DNA of 63,772 bases from Ramlibacter tataouinensis (GCA_002427815.1 DIZF01000025.1:1-63772); one strand, 5' to 3'; positions 52,006 through 63,627 are shown, numbered from the stretch's first letter. Numbers and translations: made by a program. Notes: generated by a model not told the origin, from the sequence alone.

Positions 52006-53649
52006 ATGCCCGACCTGACCCACGAAGTGTTCAACCAGCCCGAACCGCTGGTGGACTACAACCTGTTCGAAGGCAACCGCGCGCTACGCGCCGCACTGAA
52101 ACTGAATGCTCCGCGGCTCGACACCGCGGAGCTGTCGGCGCTCGGGGCGACGCTGGGCACCCGCGAGATGCAAACCCATGCCCGGCTGGCCAACGTGCAT
52201 ACGCCGCAGCTGCGCAGCCACGATCGCTATGGCCGGCGCATCGACGAGGTCGAGTTCCATCCCAGCTACCACGCCCTGATGACAGCAGCGACGCAGGCCG
52301 GGCTGCATGGCACGCCCTGGACCCAGCGCAGCACCTCGCCGCACGTGCGCCGCGCGGCCGGCTTCATGCTCTTCACCGAGCTGGAGCCGGCTATCCTGTG
52401 CCCGATCTCGATGACCTACGCCGCCACCCCCGCCCTGCGCCGCAATGAAGCCGTGTATGCCGACTGGGCACCGGGTCTCGCCAGCCGGGCTTACGACCCG
52501 GCCCTGAAGCTCTGGCGCGACAAGGCCGGCCTGACCATGGGCATGGGCATGACCGAGAAGCAGGGTGGGTCGGACGTGCGCGCCAATACCAGCGAGGCGG
52601 TGGTCGACGGCCAGGACAACTGGGGTCAGCGCTTCCGCATCACCGGCCACAAGTGGTTTCTGTCGGCCCCGATGTGCGACGCTTTCCTGGTCCTGGCTCA
52701 CACGCGCGGCGGTCTGAGCTGCTTTTTCATGCCGCGGGTGCTGCCGGACGGCTCGCTCAACGGCATGAGCATCCAGCGCCTGAAGGACAAGCTGGGCAAC
52801 AAGGCCAACGCGAGTTCCGAGGTGGAGTTCCAGGGCGCCACCGCGTGGCTGGTGGGTGAGCCGGGGCGGGGCGTTGCCCAGATCCTGGAAATGGGCACCA
52901 TCACCCGGATGGACTGCGCGCTGGGCACCAGCGGCCTGATGCGGCACGCCCTGTCGATCGCCCTCGATCACACGGCCCAGCGCGAAGCCTTTGGCAAGAA
53001 GTTGATCGACCAGCCGTCGATGCGCAATGTGCTGGCCGACCTGGCGCTCGAATCCGAGGCCGCCACCGCACTGGCGATCCGCGTCGCCCGCGCTTTCGAC
53101 CAGGCGCAAGACGAGCACGAAAAGGCGATTGCCCGGCTGCTGACGCCGATTTCGAAGTTCTGGATCTGCAAGCGCGGCTCACATTTCGGCCAGGAGGCGA
53201 TGGAATGCCTGGGCGGCAACGGCTACGTGGAAGAGAACGGCGAGGGCATCATGGCCCGCATCTACCGCGAGATGCCGGTCAACTCGATCTGGGAAGGCGC
53301 CGGCAACATCATGGCGCTGGACCTGCTGCGGGCCTTGCACAAGGCGGATGCCGCAGCGGCGCTCGCCCATGAGCTCGCGCCCGCCAAGGGCGCCCATCCG
53401 GCCCTGGATCGCCTGGCTGCCGCGCTGCCGGCCCGGGTGGACCAGATGGCGACCGAGGTCGAAGCCCGCCGGCTCGCGCAGGATGTCGCACTGGCCGTGC
53501 AGGCCGCGCTCCTGCAGCAGACCGCGCCCAGTGCCGTGTTCGCGGCGTTCTGCGAATCGCGGCTGGCGGGAAACTGGGGCCAGGTCTTCGGGACACTGCC
53601 GGCCACCACCGACTTCGACGCCATCATCGCCCGCGCCATGCCGCGCTGA
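52006..53649 (+). CDS. aidB: AidB-like acyl-CoA dehydrogenase family protein
   Basis: This 547-residue flavoprotein is of the AidB type, induced by alkylating agents in E. coli and able to bind FAD and DNA. The opening HEVFNQPEPLVDYNLFEGNRAL matches AidB, not ordinary acyl-CoA dehydrogenases. KAGLTMGMGMTEKQGGSDVRANT, WFLSAPMCDAFLVLAHT and FGQEAMECLGGNGYVEENG are further shared blocks, and NSIWEGAGNIMALDLLRAL holds the C-terminal Glu region. It ends 27 bases before the GST gene. Its proximity to an O6-methylguanine methyltransferase supports an alkylation-response role, though an acyl-CoA role cannot be excluded. Confidence 0.88.
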   Translation: MPDLTHEVFNQPEPLVDYNLFEGNRALRAALKLNAPRLDTAELSALGATLGTREMQTHARLANVHTPQLRSHDRYGRRIDEVEFHPSYHALMTAATQAGLHGTPWTQRSTSPHVRRAAGFMLFTELEPAILCPISMTYAATPALRRNEAVYADWAPGLASRAYDPALKLWRDKAGLTMGMGMTEKQGGSDVRANTSEAVVDGQDNWGQRFRITGHKWFLSAPMCDAFLVLAHTRGGLSCFFMPRVLPDGSLNGMSIQRLKDKLGNKANASSEVEFQGATAWLVGEPGRGVAQILEMGTITRMDCALGTSGLMRHALSIALDHTAQREAFGKKLIDQPSMRNVLADLALESEAATALAIRVARAFDQAQDEHEKAIARLLTPISKFWICKRGSHFGQEAMECLGGNGYVEENGEGIMARIYREMPVNSIWEGAGNIMALDLLRALHKADAAAALAHELAPAKGAHPALDRLAAALPARVDQMATEVEARRLAQDVALAVQAALLQQTAPSAVFAAFCESRLAGNWGQVFGTLPATTDFDAIIARAMPR

Positions 53650-53676
53650 AGCTCACCGTCACGCCAAAGGAACGAC

Positions 53677-54630
53677 ATGTCCGGCCTCATCCTGCATCAC
53701 TACCCCAGTTCGCCCTTTTCGGAAAAAATCCGGCTCGCGCTGGGGTACAAGAAGCTGGCCTGGAAGTCGGTGATCATTCCCGCGATCATGCCCAAGCCCG
53801 ACGTGATCGCGCTCACGGGCGGCTACCGCAAGACACCCATCATGCAGGTGGGGGCCGACGTGTACTGCGACACCGCGCTGATCTGCGACGTGCTGGAACA
53901 CGTCGAGCCGGAGCCCACCTTGTATCCGCCCCACCTCAAGGGCGTGTCGCGGGTGTTCGCCCAGTGGGCGGACGGCACCTTGTTCTGGGCGGCCATGGCG
54001 TACAACCTGCAACCCAGGGGCGCCGCGCAGGTCTTCAGCAAAGCCCCGCCCGAGGCCGCCAAGGCGTTCAGCGAGGACCGCAAGGCCATGAGTGGCGCCA
54101 TGATCCGGCTGCGGCCCGCCGACGCCACCTGCGCCTATCGGTCCTACCTGCGCCGCATTGCGCACATGGTGGAGGAGCATGACTTCCTGTTCGGCACCGA
54201 TCCCTGCGTCGCCGACTTTGCTACCTACCACCCGCTGTGGTACACCCGGGTCCAGGTGCCGCTGCTGGCCGACATCCTGAACGCCACGCCGGCGGTGGCC
54301 GAGTGGATGGACCGGATGGCGGCGATCGGCCATGGCGGCATGAGCCCGTTCACCGCGGCCGATGCGATCACCGTGGCCCATGGCGCCGAACCGATGCCGC
54401 CGGGCCAGAACCTGCTGATCGACAGCGCCTTCCAGGACGACCATGGGATCGCGCTGGGCACGCCGGTCACCGTCACCGCCGAGAGCTTCGGTCCGGAGCC
54501 GACCGCGGGCGTGCTGGTGGCCGCTACCCGCACTCACTACACGCTATTGCGCGAAGGCCCGCGCACCGGCGCCGTCCATGTGCATTTCCCGCGCATCGGC
54601 TACGTGCTGCGCAAAGCCGAGGGAGCCTGA
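53677..54630 (+). CDS. Glutathione S-transferase family protein with extended C-terminus
   Basis: This 317-residue protein has a thioredoxin-like N-terminal domain (LILHHYPSSPFSEKIRLALGYKKL) and the cis-Pro region KTPIMQVGADVYCDTALICDVLE near residue 47. An all-helical C-terminal domain follows. It is about 90 residues longer than usual; the extra end (about 235-317) is beta-rich (GTPVTVTAESFGPEPTAGVLVAA) and of unknown role. Ser at positions 10-11 and 13 may serve the catalytic role. It lies between aidB and an SDR gene, four bases before the SDR ATG, so it is co-transcribed with them. Confidence 0.85.
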   Translation: MSGLILHHYPSSPFSEKIRLALGYKKLAWKSVIIPAIMPKPDVIALTGGYRKTPIMQVGADVYCDTALICDVLEHVEPEPTLYPPHLKGVSRVFAQWADGTLFWAAMAYNLQPRGAAQVFSKAPPEAAKAFSEDRKAMSGAMIRLRPADATCAYRSYLRRIAHMVEEHDFLFGTDPCVADFATYHPLWYTRVQVPLLADILNATPAVAEWMDRMAAIGHGGMSPFTAADAITVAHGAEPMPPGQNLLIDSAFQDDHGIALGTPVTVTAESFGPEPTAGVLVAATRTHYTLLREGPRTGAVHVHFPRIGYVLRKAEGA

Positions 54631-54633
54631 ACG

Positions 54634-55536
54634 ATGATCGCGAATTTCAAGGGCAAGACAGCGGTGCTTACCGGCGCCGGTTCGGGGTTCGGGCTCGAAT
54701 GCGCGCGCATGGGCGCCGGGCTCGGCATGAACCTGGTGCTCGCCGACGTGCAGCAGGACGCGCTCGACCGGGCCGTGGCCGAGATGGAAAAGGCAGGCGC
54801 CCGGGTGCTGCCGTTCCGTGTCGACGTCACCAGCGCCGCTGCGATGGAAGCCATGGCCCAGGCCGTCTTCGAGCGGTTTGGCGCGCCGCATTTCGTCTTC
54901 AACAATGCCGGCGTCGGGGCCGGCGGCCTGATCTGGGAGAACACCGTTTCTGACTGGAACTGGGTGCTGGGCGTCAATCTCTGGGGCGTGATCCATGGCG
55001 TGCGGCTGTTCACGCCGATGATGCTGGAGGCGGCGCGCAAGGACCCGGCGTGGCGCGGCCACATCGTCAACACGGCCAGCATGGCCGGCCTGCTGACCCC
55101 GCCCAACATGGGCATCTACAACGTCAGCAAGCATGCCGTGGTCAGTCTTACCGAGACGCTGTACCAGGACCTTCGGCTGGCAACAGACCAGATCGGTGCC
55201 AGCGTGTTGTGTCCGTACTTCGTGCCGACCGGCATCACGCAGAGCGAACGCAACCGCCCCGGCGGTGCGGCGCCGCCCATGACCCGCAGCCAGATGATCG
55301 GCCAGGCCATGAGCGAGAAGGCCGTCAGCTCGGGCAAGGTCACTGCGGCGGAGGTGGCGCAAAAGGTATTCGACGCCATCGCCGCCGACCAGTTCTACAT
55401 CTTCAGCCATCCCAAGGCCTTGGGAAATGTGCAAAGCCGCATGGAGGCGATCGTGCAGATCCGCAATCCGCCCGACCCCTTCCTTGAGCGCCCGGACATC
55501 GGCGACCAGCTCAAGGCCGCCTTGCGCGCGGGTTGA
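54634..55536 (+). CDS. SDR family NAD(P)-dependent oxidoreductase
   Basis: This is a classical short-chain dehydrogenase of 300 residues. TGAGSGFG near 12-19 is the cofactor loop, NNAGVG lies near 90, and the active-site YNVSKHAVVSLTE near 167. LADVQQD after the second strand has Asp at its end, favouring NAD(H). A C-terminal extension with Pro-rich loops (RNRPGGAAPPMTRSQMIGQAM) is typical of the SDR subgroup acting on bulky substrates. It is directly followed by the methyltransferase gene, whose ATG immediately follows its TGA. Confidence 0.88.
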   Translation: MIANFKGKTAVLTGAGSGFGLECARMGAGLGMNLVLADVQQDALDRAVAEMEKAGARVLPFRVDVTSAAAMEAMAQAVFERFGAPHFVFNNAGVGAGGLIWENTVSDWNWVLGVNLWGVIHGVRLFTPMMLEAARKDPAWRGHIVNTASMAGLLTPPNMGIYNVSKHAVVSLTETLYQDLRLATDQIGASVLCPYFVPTGITQSERNRPGGAAPPMTRSQMIGQAMSEKAVSSGKVTAAEVAQKVFDAIAADQFYIFSHPKALGNVQSRMEAIVQIRNPPDPFLERPDIGDQLKAALRAG

Positions 55537-56091
55537 ATGGGGCCCATGGCAACGGCGGTCGGATTCTGCCTGTTCCCCACGGCGCTGGGCCACTGCGGCC
55601 TCGCGTGGAACGAAAAGGGGCTGGCGGGCGTTCAATTGCCCGAAGCCGATGAGAGCGGGACCCGGCTGCGCGTGAAACGCAGCTTTCCCGGGACGCCGGA
55701 AATGGCGCCGCCGAACGATGTCCAGTCCGTGATAGCCCGCATTCGCGCCTTGCTGGAAGGAACTCCGGACGGTCTGCTCGACGTCGAACTCGACATGAGC
55801 GACGTGCCCGAGTTCAACCAGCGGGTGTATGCAGTGACTCGCGCCATCGATCCCGGCCGAACCCTGACCTACGGCGAGGTGGCGCTGCGCATCGGCGAAC
55901 CCGGCGCGGCGCGCGCAGTCGGACAGGCCCTGGGCCACAACCCGTTCGCGCCGGTGGTGCCTTGCCACCGGGTACTGGCCGCCCGCAGCGGCGCGGGCGG
56001 CTTTTCGGCTGAGGGCGGAGTCGCCACCAAGCTGCGCATGCTGCAGATCGAAAAGGCCCAGCTCGGGCCCGAGCGCGGCCTGTTCGACTGA
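55537..56091 (+). CDS. ogt: Methylated-DNA-protein-cysteine methyltransferase
   Basis: This suicide repair protein removes methyl groups from O6-methylguanine onto its own cysteine. It has 184 residues. The acceptor is Cys143 in PVVPCHRVLA; the helix-turn-helix region GEVALRIGEPGAARAVGQAL with its arginine finger and the following ASN-hinge equivalent (LGHNPFAP) are present. The N-terminal 80 residues are divergent, as in Ogt. A second in-frame ATG at 55546 is also possible. It follows the SDR gene without a gap, placing it in the aidB-GST-SDR message. Confidence 0.92.
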   Translation: MGPMATAVGFCLFPTALGHCGLAWNEKGLAGVQLPEADESGTRLRVKRSFPGTPEMAPPNDVQSVIARIRALLEGTPDGLLDVELDMSDVPEFNQRVYAVTRAIDPGRTLTYGEVALRIGEPGAARAVGQALGHNPFAPVVPCHRVLAARSGAGGFSAEGGVATKLRMLQIEKAQLGPERGLFD

Positions 56092-56119
56092 TCCCCGCGC
56101 GAGCCGGCGCTGTCAGCCC

Positions 56120-56677
56120 TCAGACGTTCATGCGCCGGCGCAGCGCCTCGTCCTTCGGCGCGACATCGACCGTCGCCACGTCCAATTGCACCGCGTGCTG
56201 GAGCTGAAGGCGGGAATAGAGGCGGCTCTCCAGTTCGGCCAGCTGCGTGGCGAGTGTGCGGTTCATCTGTTCGACCTGGTTGCGCAACTCTCGCTGGCTT
56301 TGAACCATCGCCTTTTCGAATTCCGTCCCGGCCACCGCTTCGCGCTGCCGGCTCTCACCCAGCTGCGCGTCGATGTGCTGGCGCAGATCGGTGAGACGCG
56401 AAGCTTCGGCCTTCTCCGCGAGGTCGCGCTGGGCCTCCAGGGTCTTGGCGTAGCGCCGGTGTTCGAACAGGTGGCGCGATTCCTGGGCGGCACTGCTGAC
56501 CAGGAATACGAGGAACGACAGGCCCAGCACGCCGAGCAGGATCAGCCCCAGCGGGGCATTGCTGACGACCACCCCGAAGATGAGCGGCGAGGTCCGCTGG
56601 ACTTCCGACCAGTTCTGGGCGGCGAATCCCGCGACCAGCAGCATGGCGACAATGATGAAGAGCAATCGGGCGCGCAT
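56120..56677 (-). CDS. LapA domain-containing membrane protein
   Basis: This 185-residue protein has two N-terminal membrane helices (about 4-21 and 41-60) in the LapA/DUF1049 pattern, followed by a long charged coiled coil (about 70-160). The family's better-known members act in lipopolysaccharide assembly scaffolding; this one's partner is unknown. I start it at 56677 because AAGGAG precedes that ATG; an ATG at 56728 would add 17 residues. It is convergent with ogt and divergent from tex. Confidence 0.8.
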   Translation of the reverse strand: MRARLLFIIVAMLLVAGFAAQNWSEVQRTSPLIFGVVVSNAPLGLILLGVLGLSFLVFLVSSAAQESRHLFEHRRYAKTLEAQRDLAEKAEASRLTDLRQHIDAQLGESRQREAVAGTEFEKAMVQSQRELRNQVEQMNRTLATQLAELESRLYSRLQLQHAVQLDVATVDVAPKDEALRRRMNV

Positions 56678-56822
56678 GGGTGTCTCCTTTGGGTCGCGTA
56701 AGGCGTGAAAACCATTATGGGAATGCAACAGCCGCGTTTCGTGTCAGCGAAGACGCCGTTTTTGTGTCCTCTGCCTGTGGCAAACTGCCGGCCCTGACAG
56801 CTTGTTCAGACAGCTTTACACA

Positions 56823-59141
<2,319 letters not shown>

Positions 59142-59144
59142 GGC

Positions 59145-60281
59145 TCACATCGATGCGGCCAGGATTTCCTGGTAATCCTGCACCGATGCGATGCGCGGAT
59201 TGGTCTTGTGGCAATGGTCGGCCAGCGCGCCCTTGATGATCTGGTCGAACTGGTCCCGCCGCACCCCCATGGCGGCCAGACCGGCCGGCAAGTCCAGCCG
59301 CGCGTTCATGTCCTTGATGGCCTGCGCGACGTCGCCGCCGGAACCCAGCCCCATCGCATGGGCCATGCGTTCCAGGCGCCTGTCCTTTCGCACCGACTCG
59401 GCCTGCGCATTGAACCGCACCACCGCCGGCAGGAACATGGCGTTGAGCGTGCCGTGGTGCAGGCGCGGATCGACGCCGCCGAGGCTGTGACTGAGCGAGT
59501 GGACGCAGCCCAGGCCCTTCTGGAAGGCCATCGCGCCTTCCATCGACGCGCTCATCAGGTTGAACCGAGCCTCGCGATCGCTGCCGTTGCGGGTGGCGCG
59601 TTCTATATTCGCCCAGCCGCGTTCCAGCCCGTCCAGGGCGATGCCGTCGGCCGGCGGGTTGATCGCCGCCGACATGAAAGTTTCCATGCAATGCGCAATG
59701 GCGTCCATGCCGGTGGCGGCGGTGAGCTTGGGCGGCAGCCCCAGCGTCAGATCCGGGTCGCAGATGGCGGTCTTGGGGACCAGGTGCCAGGAGTGAAAGC
59801 CCAGCTTGCGGTGATCGTCCACGATGATGATGGCGCCGCGCGCCACTTCGCTGCCGGTGCCGCTGGTGGTGGGCACCGCGATCAACGGCGCAACCTGGTC
59901 GGTGATGCGCGGCGAGCCGCCCTCGATGGTGGCGTAGTGCGTGAGCGGGCCTTCGTGGGTCGCCGCGATCGCCACGCCCTTGGCACAGTCGATGGCCGAG
60001 CCGCCGCCCACGGCAATGAGCCCGTCGCAGCGATGGGCCCGGTACACCTCGACGGCCGCGCGCACAGCCGCTTCGGTCGGATTGGAGGGGGTCTGGTCGA
60101 ACACCGCGACCGGCAAGCCGGGCAGGGCGTCCAGCGCCTTTTGCAGCACGCCGGCTGCCTTGACACCAGCATCGGTGACGACCAGGGGCCGCTTGATGCC
60201 CACCCGCTCGCACTCCTGCCGCAGCAGTTTCACGGCGCCGAAGTCGAGCTGGATCTGGGTCACGTAGTAGATGAAGGCCAT
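59145..60281 (-). CDS. Iron-containing alcohol dehydrogenase
   Basis: This is a group III, Fe-dependent NAD(P)-linked alcohol dehydrogenase (378 residues). The cofactor loop IAVGGGSAIDCAKG lies near 92-105. Metal ligands are in GMDAIAHCMETFM (Asp and His) and HSLSHSLGGVDPRLHHGTLNA (two His). I start it at 60281 (MAFIYYVTQIQLDFGA); the frame is open further upstream but has no family match. Substrates in this family range from ethanol and butanol to 1,3-propanediol; it cannot be narrowed here. Confidence 0.9.
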   Translation of the reverse strand: MAFIYYVTQIQLDFGAVKLLRQECERVGIKRPLVVTDAGVKAAGVLQKALDALPGLPVAVFDQTPSNPTEAAVRAAVEVYRAHRCDGLIAVGGGSAIDCAKGVAIAATHEGPLTHYATIEGGSPRITDQVAPLIAVPTTSGTGSEVARGAIIIVDDHRKLGFHSWHLVPKTAICDPDLTLGLPPKLTAATGMDAIAHCMETFMSAAINPPADGIALDGLERGWANIERATRNGSDREARFNLMSASMEGAMAFQKGLGCVHSLSHSLGGVDPRLHHGTLNAMFLPAVVRFNAQAESVRKDRRLERMAHAMGLGSGGDVAQAIKDMNARLDLPAGLAAMGVRRDQFDQIIKGALADHCHKTNPRIASVQDYQEILAASM

Positions 60282-60421
60282 GTGGGGGGTCCCGGGGTAG
60301 GATGGAAGCCTCACTTTAACGGCGTCGCCCCGGCATGAAAACACCCTGGCTTCAGATCGCGGTCGCGCGCGCGATAGCATCGGTGCCAGGGGCGGACTGC
60401 CTGTCCTGAAACCGTGCACCC
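60282..60421. promoter_or_regulatory. Divergent gap with a weak rightward promoter
   Basis: TTCAGA (60351-60356) and TAGCAT (60375-60380), 18 bases apart, could form a weak promoter for the thioesterase-GNAT gene, about 40 bases before its ATG. A CGCGCGCGCG run lies between them. No operator is evident. Confidence 0.3.
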
Positions 60422-61288
60422 ATGAAACGACAAGACTTTCGATTTTTCCATCGCCTGCGAGTGCGCTGGGCCGAAGTGGACATGCAGAAAATCGTGTTCA
60501 ACGCCCACTACCTGATGTACCTCGACACCGCAGTTGCAGACTACTGGCGGGCGCTGGCCATGCCTTACGACGAGGCCATGCGGCTGCTCGGCGGCGACCT
60601 CTACGTGAAGAAGGCGACAGTGGAATTCCATGCTTCGGCGCTCATGGACGACCGGCTGGACGTGTGTCTGCGGTGCGGTCGCATCGGGACCTCTTCGATG
60701 ACCTTCACCGGGGCCATCTACCGTGGCGACGAGTTGCTGATCACCGCCGAGCTGATCTATGTGTTTGCCGACCCTGCCAGCCAGACTTCGCGTCCGGTAC
60801 CCGCTGCCTTGCGCGCCATGCTCACCGGTTACGAGAACGGGGAGGCGATGCTCGAACTGCGCACCGGCGGCTGGGCCGAGTTGGGCGTCGCGGCCCGACG
60901 CATCCGCAGCGAGGTATTCGTGCAGGAGCAGCGCATCCCGGCCGAGATGGAGTGGGACGATGCCGATGACAGCGCCATCCATGCGGTGGCGTTCAATCGC
61001 CTGGGTCAGGTCGTGGCGACCGGGCGCCTGCTGCAGCAGCGTCCGGGTGTGGCACGCATCGGGCGCGTGGCAGTGCATCGCATGTTGAGGGGTTCGGGAG
61101 TGGGCCGCCAGGTGTTGCAGACCCTGCTGGCGGCCGCGGCCGGGCGGGGTGACCGCGAAGCCGTGCTGAATGCCCAGCGCAGCGCACAGGATTTCTACAG
61201 CGGCCTGGGCTTCCAGCCGCGGGGGGAGGCATTCGACGAGGCGGGCATCGCCCACATCGAGATGGCGCGGGCCTTGCCGGTCGTCTGA
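60422..61288 (+). CDS. Fusion of YbgC/FadM-type thioesterase and GNAT acetyltransferase
   Basis: This is a 288-residue two-domain protein. Residues 1-138 form a hotdog thioesterase: RVRWAEVDMQKIVFNAHYLMYLDTAVADYW carries the catalytic Asp and the conserved NAHYL, and VYVFAD-type strands end it. Residues about 150-288 form a GNAT domain of the ElaA-like sort: RRIRSEVFVQEQRIPAEMEWDDAD, then ARIGRVAVHRMLRGSGVGRQVLQTLL with the acetyl-CoA loop RGSGVGR, and DFYSGLGFQPRG. Both active sites look intact. A CoA-ester hydrolase joined to an acetyl-CoA user is unusual; the shared substrate is not known. It ends two bases before the next gene. Confidence 0.88.
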   Translation: MKRQDFRFFHRLRVRWAEVDMQKIVFNAHYLMYLDTAVADYWRALAMPYDEAMRLLGGDLYVKKATVEFHASALMDDRLDVCLRCGRIGTSSMTFTGAIYRGDELLITAELIYVFADPASQTSRPVPAALRAMLTGYENGEAMLELRTGGWAELGVAARRIRSEVFVQEQRIPAEMEWDDADDSAIHAVAFNRLGQVVATGRLLQQRPGVARIGRVAVHRMLRGSGVGRQVLQTLLAAAAGRGDREAVLNAQRSAQDFYSGLGFQPRGEAFDEAGIAHIEMARALPVV

Positions 61289-61290
61289 CA

Positions 61291-63627
61291 ATGGCTCGAA
61301 AGAAGAGACTTCGCCAGGACAAGGTCGCCGGCAGCAACTTGGGCACCAGTGCCGGCGCGGTCGCGTCGGATAGCGCGGCGACCCCGCCAGTCGCCAATCC
61401 GGGGCGACCAACGTCCGGCACCGCGGCGGCACGGCCGGGCCTGCCGCTCGAGGTCGAGGGTGCCGGCACGGTAGCGATCTTCGCCCTGATCATGTTCCTG
61501 GCGCCGGCCCTGGGCGTACCCAAGGAAGAGATGCTGCAGGACACCCTGAAATCCATCATCGTTTCATTCGGTGCGTTGGGCGCCGGCCTGCTGTTCTTCT
61601 GGCAGGCGCAGCCGCGCCGCGACGGCTTGCGCTGGCACGCCGTCGTGGTCCTGCCGTTGCTGCTGATGGCCTATGCGCTGGGCAGCATGGCCTGGTCGCA
61701 CACCTATCTGGCCGGGGTCGAGGCCATCCGCTGGTTCATCTTCGCGTTGCTGCTGTGGCTGGGCCTCAATACCATGACGCGCGAGCGCCTGCCGCTGCTG
61801 GCCTGGGGTATCCATGGCGGGGCTGTGGTGGCATCGTTGTGGGCGGTGTTGCAGTTCTGGATCGGCTTCGGGCTGTTCCCGCAGGGACCGCATCCCGCGT
61901 CGACTTTTGTCAACCGCAACTTCTTCGCCGAGTTCGTCGTTTGCACCCTGCCGTTCTCGGCCCTGCTGATCGCCCGGGCGCGCCAGAGTTCCCAGGCGGT
62001 ATTGCTGGCGGCCAGCACCGGGCTGGTCATCGTGGCGATCCTGATGACCGGCACGCGCGGGGCCTTGATCGTCCTGTGGCTGCAGCTCGCGCTGGCGCTG
62101 CCCGCAATGGGCTGGCTGTACCGGCGGCAGTTCGCCTTCACGGGTTGGGGCCGAGGCACTCAGGCTCTGGTGGGTGTCGTGCTGATCGGCACGGTGCTCG
62201 GGCTGGGTCTGATTCCCACGGGCGACGCCAAGATCGCCGGTGAGGGCCGGGGCCTCAACGCGCTGGAACGCGGAATCAAACGCACCGGCACGATTTCCGC
62301 GGCCGATCCTTCGTTGGGCGTGCGCATGGTCATGTGGCGGGCCACCGGTCGGATGATGCACCAGCATCCCCTCGCCGGCGTGGGCGCCGGGGCCTGGGAA
62401 AACGAGGAGCCGCTCTACCAGGACGCGGGCTCGCAGCTGGAAACCGACTACTACGTGCACAACGAAATCCTGCAACTGCTGGCCGAGTACGGCCTCGTGG
62501 GGTGGTTGTTCCTGCTGGGGCTGGTTGCCTACCTGCTTGCCGCAGCCTGGGACACCTTGTCGGCGCGGACGGCGACAGCGCAGGCCGAAGCGCCGTGGCG
62601 CGCCGTCTTCCTGTCCAGCCTGTTGTCGCTGCTCATCGTCAGCAACATCGGATTTCCCTGGCGCATGGCCTCGACCGGCGCGCTGTTCGCGCTGTGCCTG
62701 GCAGGTTTGGCGGCTTCGGACGCGCGCCTGGGCTGGTCCGTCCCGTGGTCGGCCATGCGGCTGCCATGGAGTCCGCGCCGGTCGCAGGTGGCTGCGGCGT
62801 TCATGATCGCCTGCATCGCGCTGGCTGTGTTCATCACCCGGCAGGCGGCCGATGCGGAGTACAAGATCGTCCACGCCACCCGGCTCGCCTTGAGCATTTC
62901 GGCTTCAGGCAAACCCAACGACCCGCGCTGGGATGCGACCAAGGCGGAGATGCTCAAGCTGGTCCGCGAGGGCATTGCGCTCAATCCGCACTACCGCAAG
63001 ATCACGCCCATGGTCGCGGACGAACTCGCGCGATGGGGCGACTGGAAGGACGCCACCTGGATCTGGGAAAGCGTGCTGTCTTCGCGCCCGCATGTGGTCG
63101 CGATCCTGGCCAACGTCGCTCGTGGCTATGCCACCATGGGTCAGCCGGCCCAGGCCCTGGCCTACCTCGAGCGGGCCAAGAAGATCCAGCCGCGGGCGCC
63201 CGCGGTACGGTCGCTGGAAGTCATCCTCCTCAGCCGCGCCGGAAAGGATGCGCAGGCACTGGCACTGGCCCGCCAGGCTATCGCCGACAACATCTACGAC
63301 TACGACCTGGCGAACGCCACGTTCGTCCTGGCTTGGCGGGCGAGCGATTACGACCTGGCTGTGCGGGCCATGCGGATCCGCATGGCCGGTTGGCCCGCCA
63401 CCCGTGCGGAAGGGTATTACCAGCTCGGGACCATGTACGACACCGGCTTGCGCGACACGGACCAGGCACTGGCCGCTTTCAAGCAGGCGCTGGCGCTTGC
63501 AACGGACCCTGAACGGCAGGAACTGCTGTCCCGCATCCCGCCGGCTTACCGGGTCAAGCTCGGGCTTGCCAACGACACTCCGGCAGCGCCGGCAGCGTCT
63601 CATACCACTTCGCGTTCAATAGATTAG
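61291..63627 (+). CDS. O-antigen ligase-family membrane protein with C-terminal TPR region
   Basis: This is a 778-residue polytopic membrane protein of the Wzy/WaaL/PglL group, which joins glycans to lipid A or proteins at the periplasmic face. After a polar, Lys-rich N-terminus (1-55) there are about 11-12 hydrophobic segments. The large periplasmic loop (about 325-385) has the family pattern ATGRMMHQHPLAGVGAGAWEN and DYYVHNEILQLLAEYGLVG. A cytoplasmic or periplasmic helical tail from about 560 contains TPR-like repeats (ANVARGYATMGQPAQALAYLERAKKIQP). The long TPR tail favours a PglL-type protein oligosaccharyltransferase or a polymerase over WaaL. Its last residues abut an IS element. Confidence 0.82.
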   Translation: MARKKRLRQDKVAGSNLGTSAGAVASDSAATPPVANPGRPTSGTAAARPGLPLEVEGAGTVAIFALIMFLAPALGVPKEEMLQDTLKSIIVSFGALGAGLLFFWQAQPRRDGLRWHAVVVLPLLLMAYALGSMAWSHTYLAGVEAIRWFIFALLLWLGLNTMTRERLPLLAWGIHGGAVVASLWAVLQFWIGFGLFPQGPHPASTFVNRNFFAEFVVCTLPFSALLIARARQSSQAVLLAASTGLVIVAILMTGTRGALIVLWLQLALALPAMGWLYRRQFAFTGWGRGTQALVGVVLIGTVLGLGLIPTGDAKIAGEGRGLNALERGIKRTGTISAADPSLGVRMVMWRATGRMMHQHPLAGVGAGAWENEEPLYQDAGSQLETDYYVHNEILQLLAEYGLVGWLFLLGLVAYLLAAAWDTLSARTATAQAEAPWRAVFLSSLLSLLIVSNIGFPWRMASTGALFALCLAGLAASDARLGWSVPWSAMRLPWSPRRSQVAAAFMIACIALAVFITRQAADAEYKIVHATRLALSISASGKPNDPRWDATKAEMLKLVREGIALNPHYRKITPMVADELARWGDWKDATWIWESVLSSRPHVVAILANVARGYATMGQPAQALAYLERAKKIQPRAPAVRSLEVILLSRAGKDAQALALARQAIADNIYDYDLANATFVLAWRASDYDLAVRAMRIRMAGWPATRAEGYYQLGTMYDTGLRDTDQALAAFKQALALATDPERQELLSRIPPAYRVKLGLANDTPAAPAASHTTSRSID

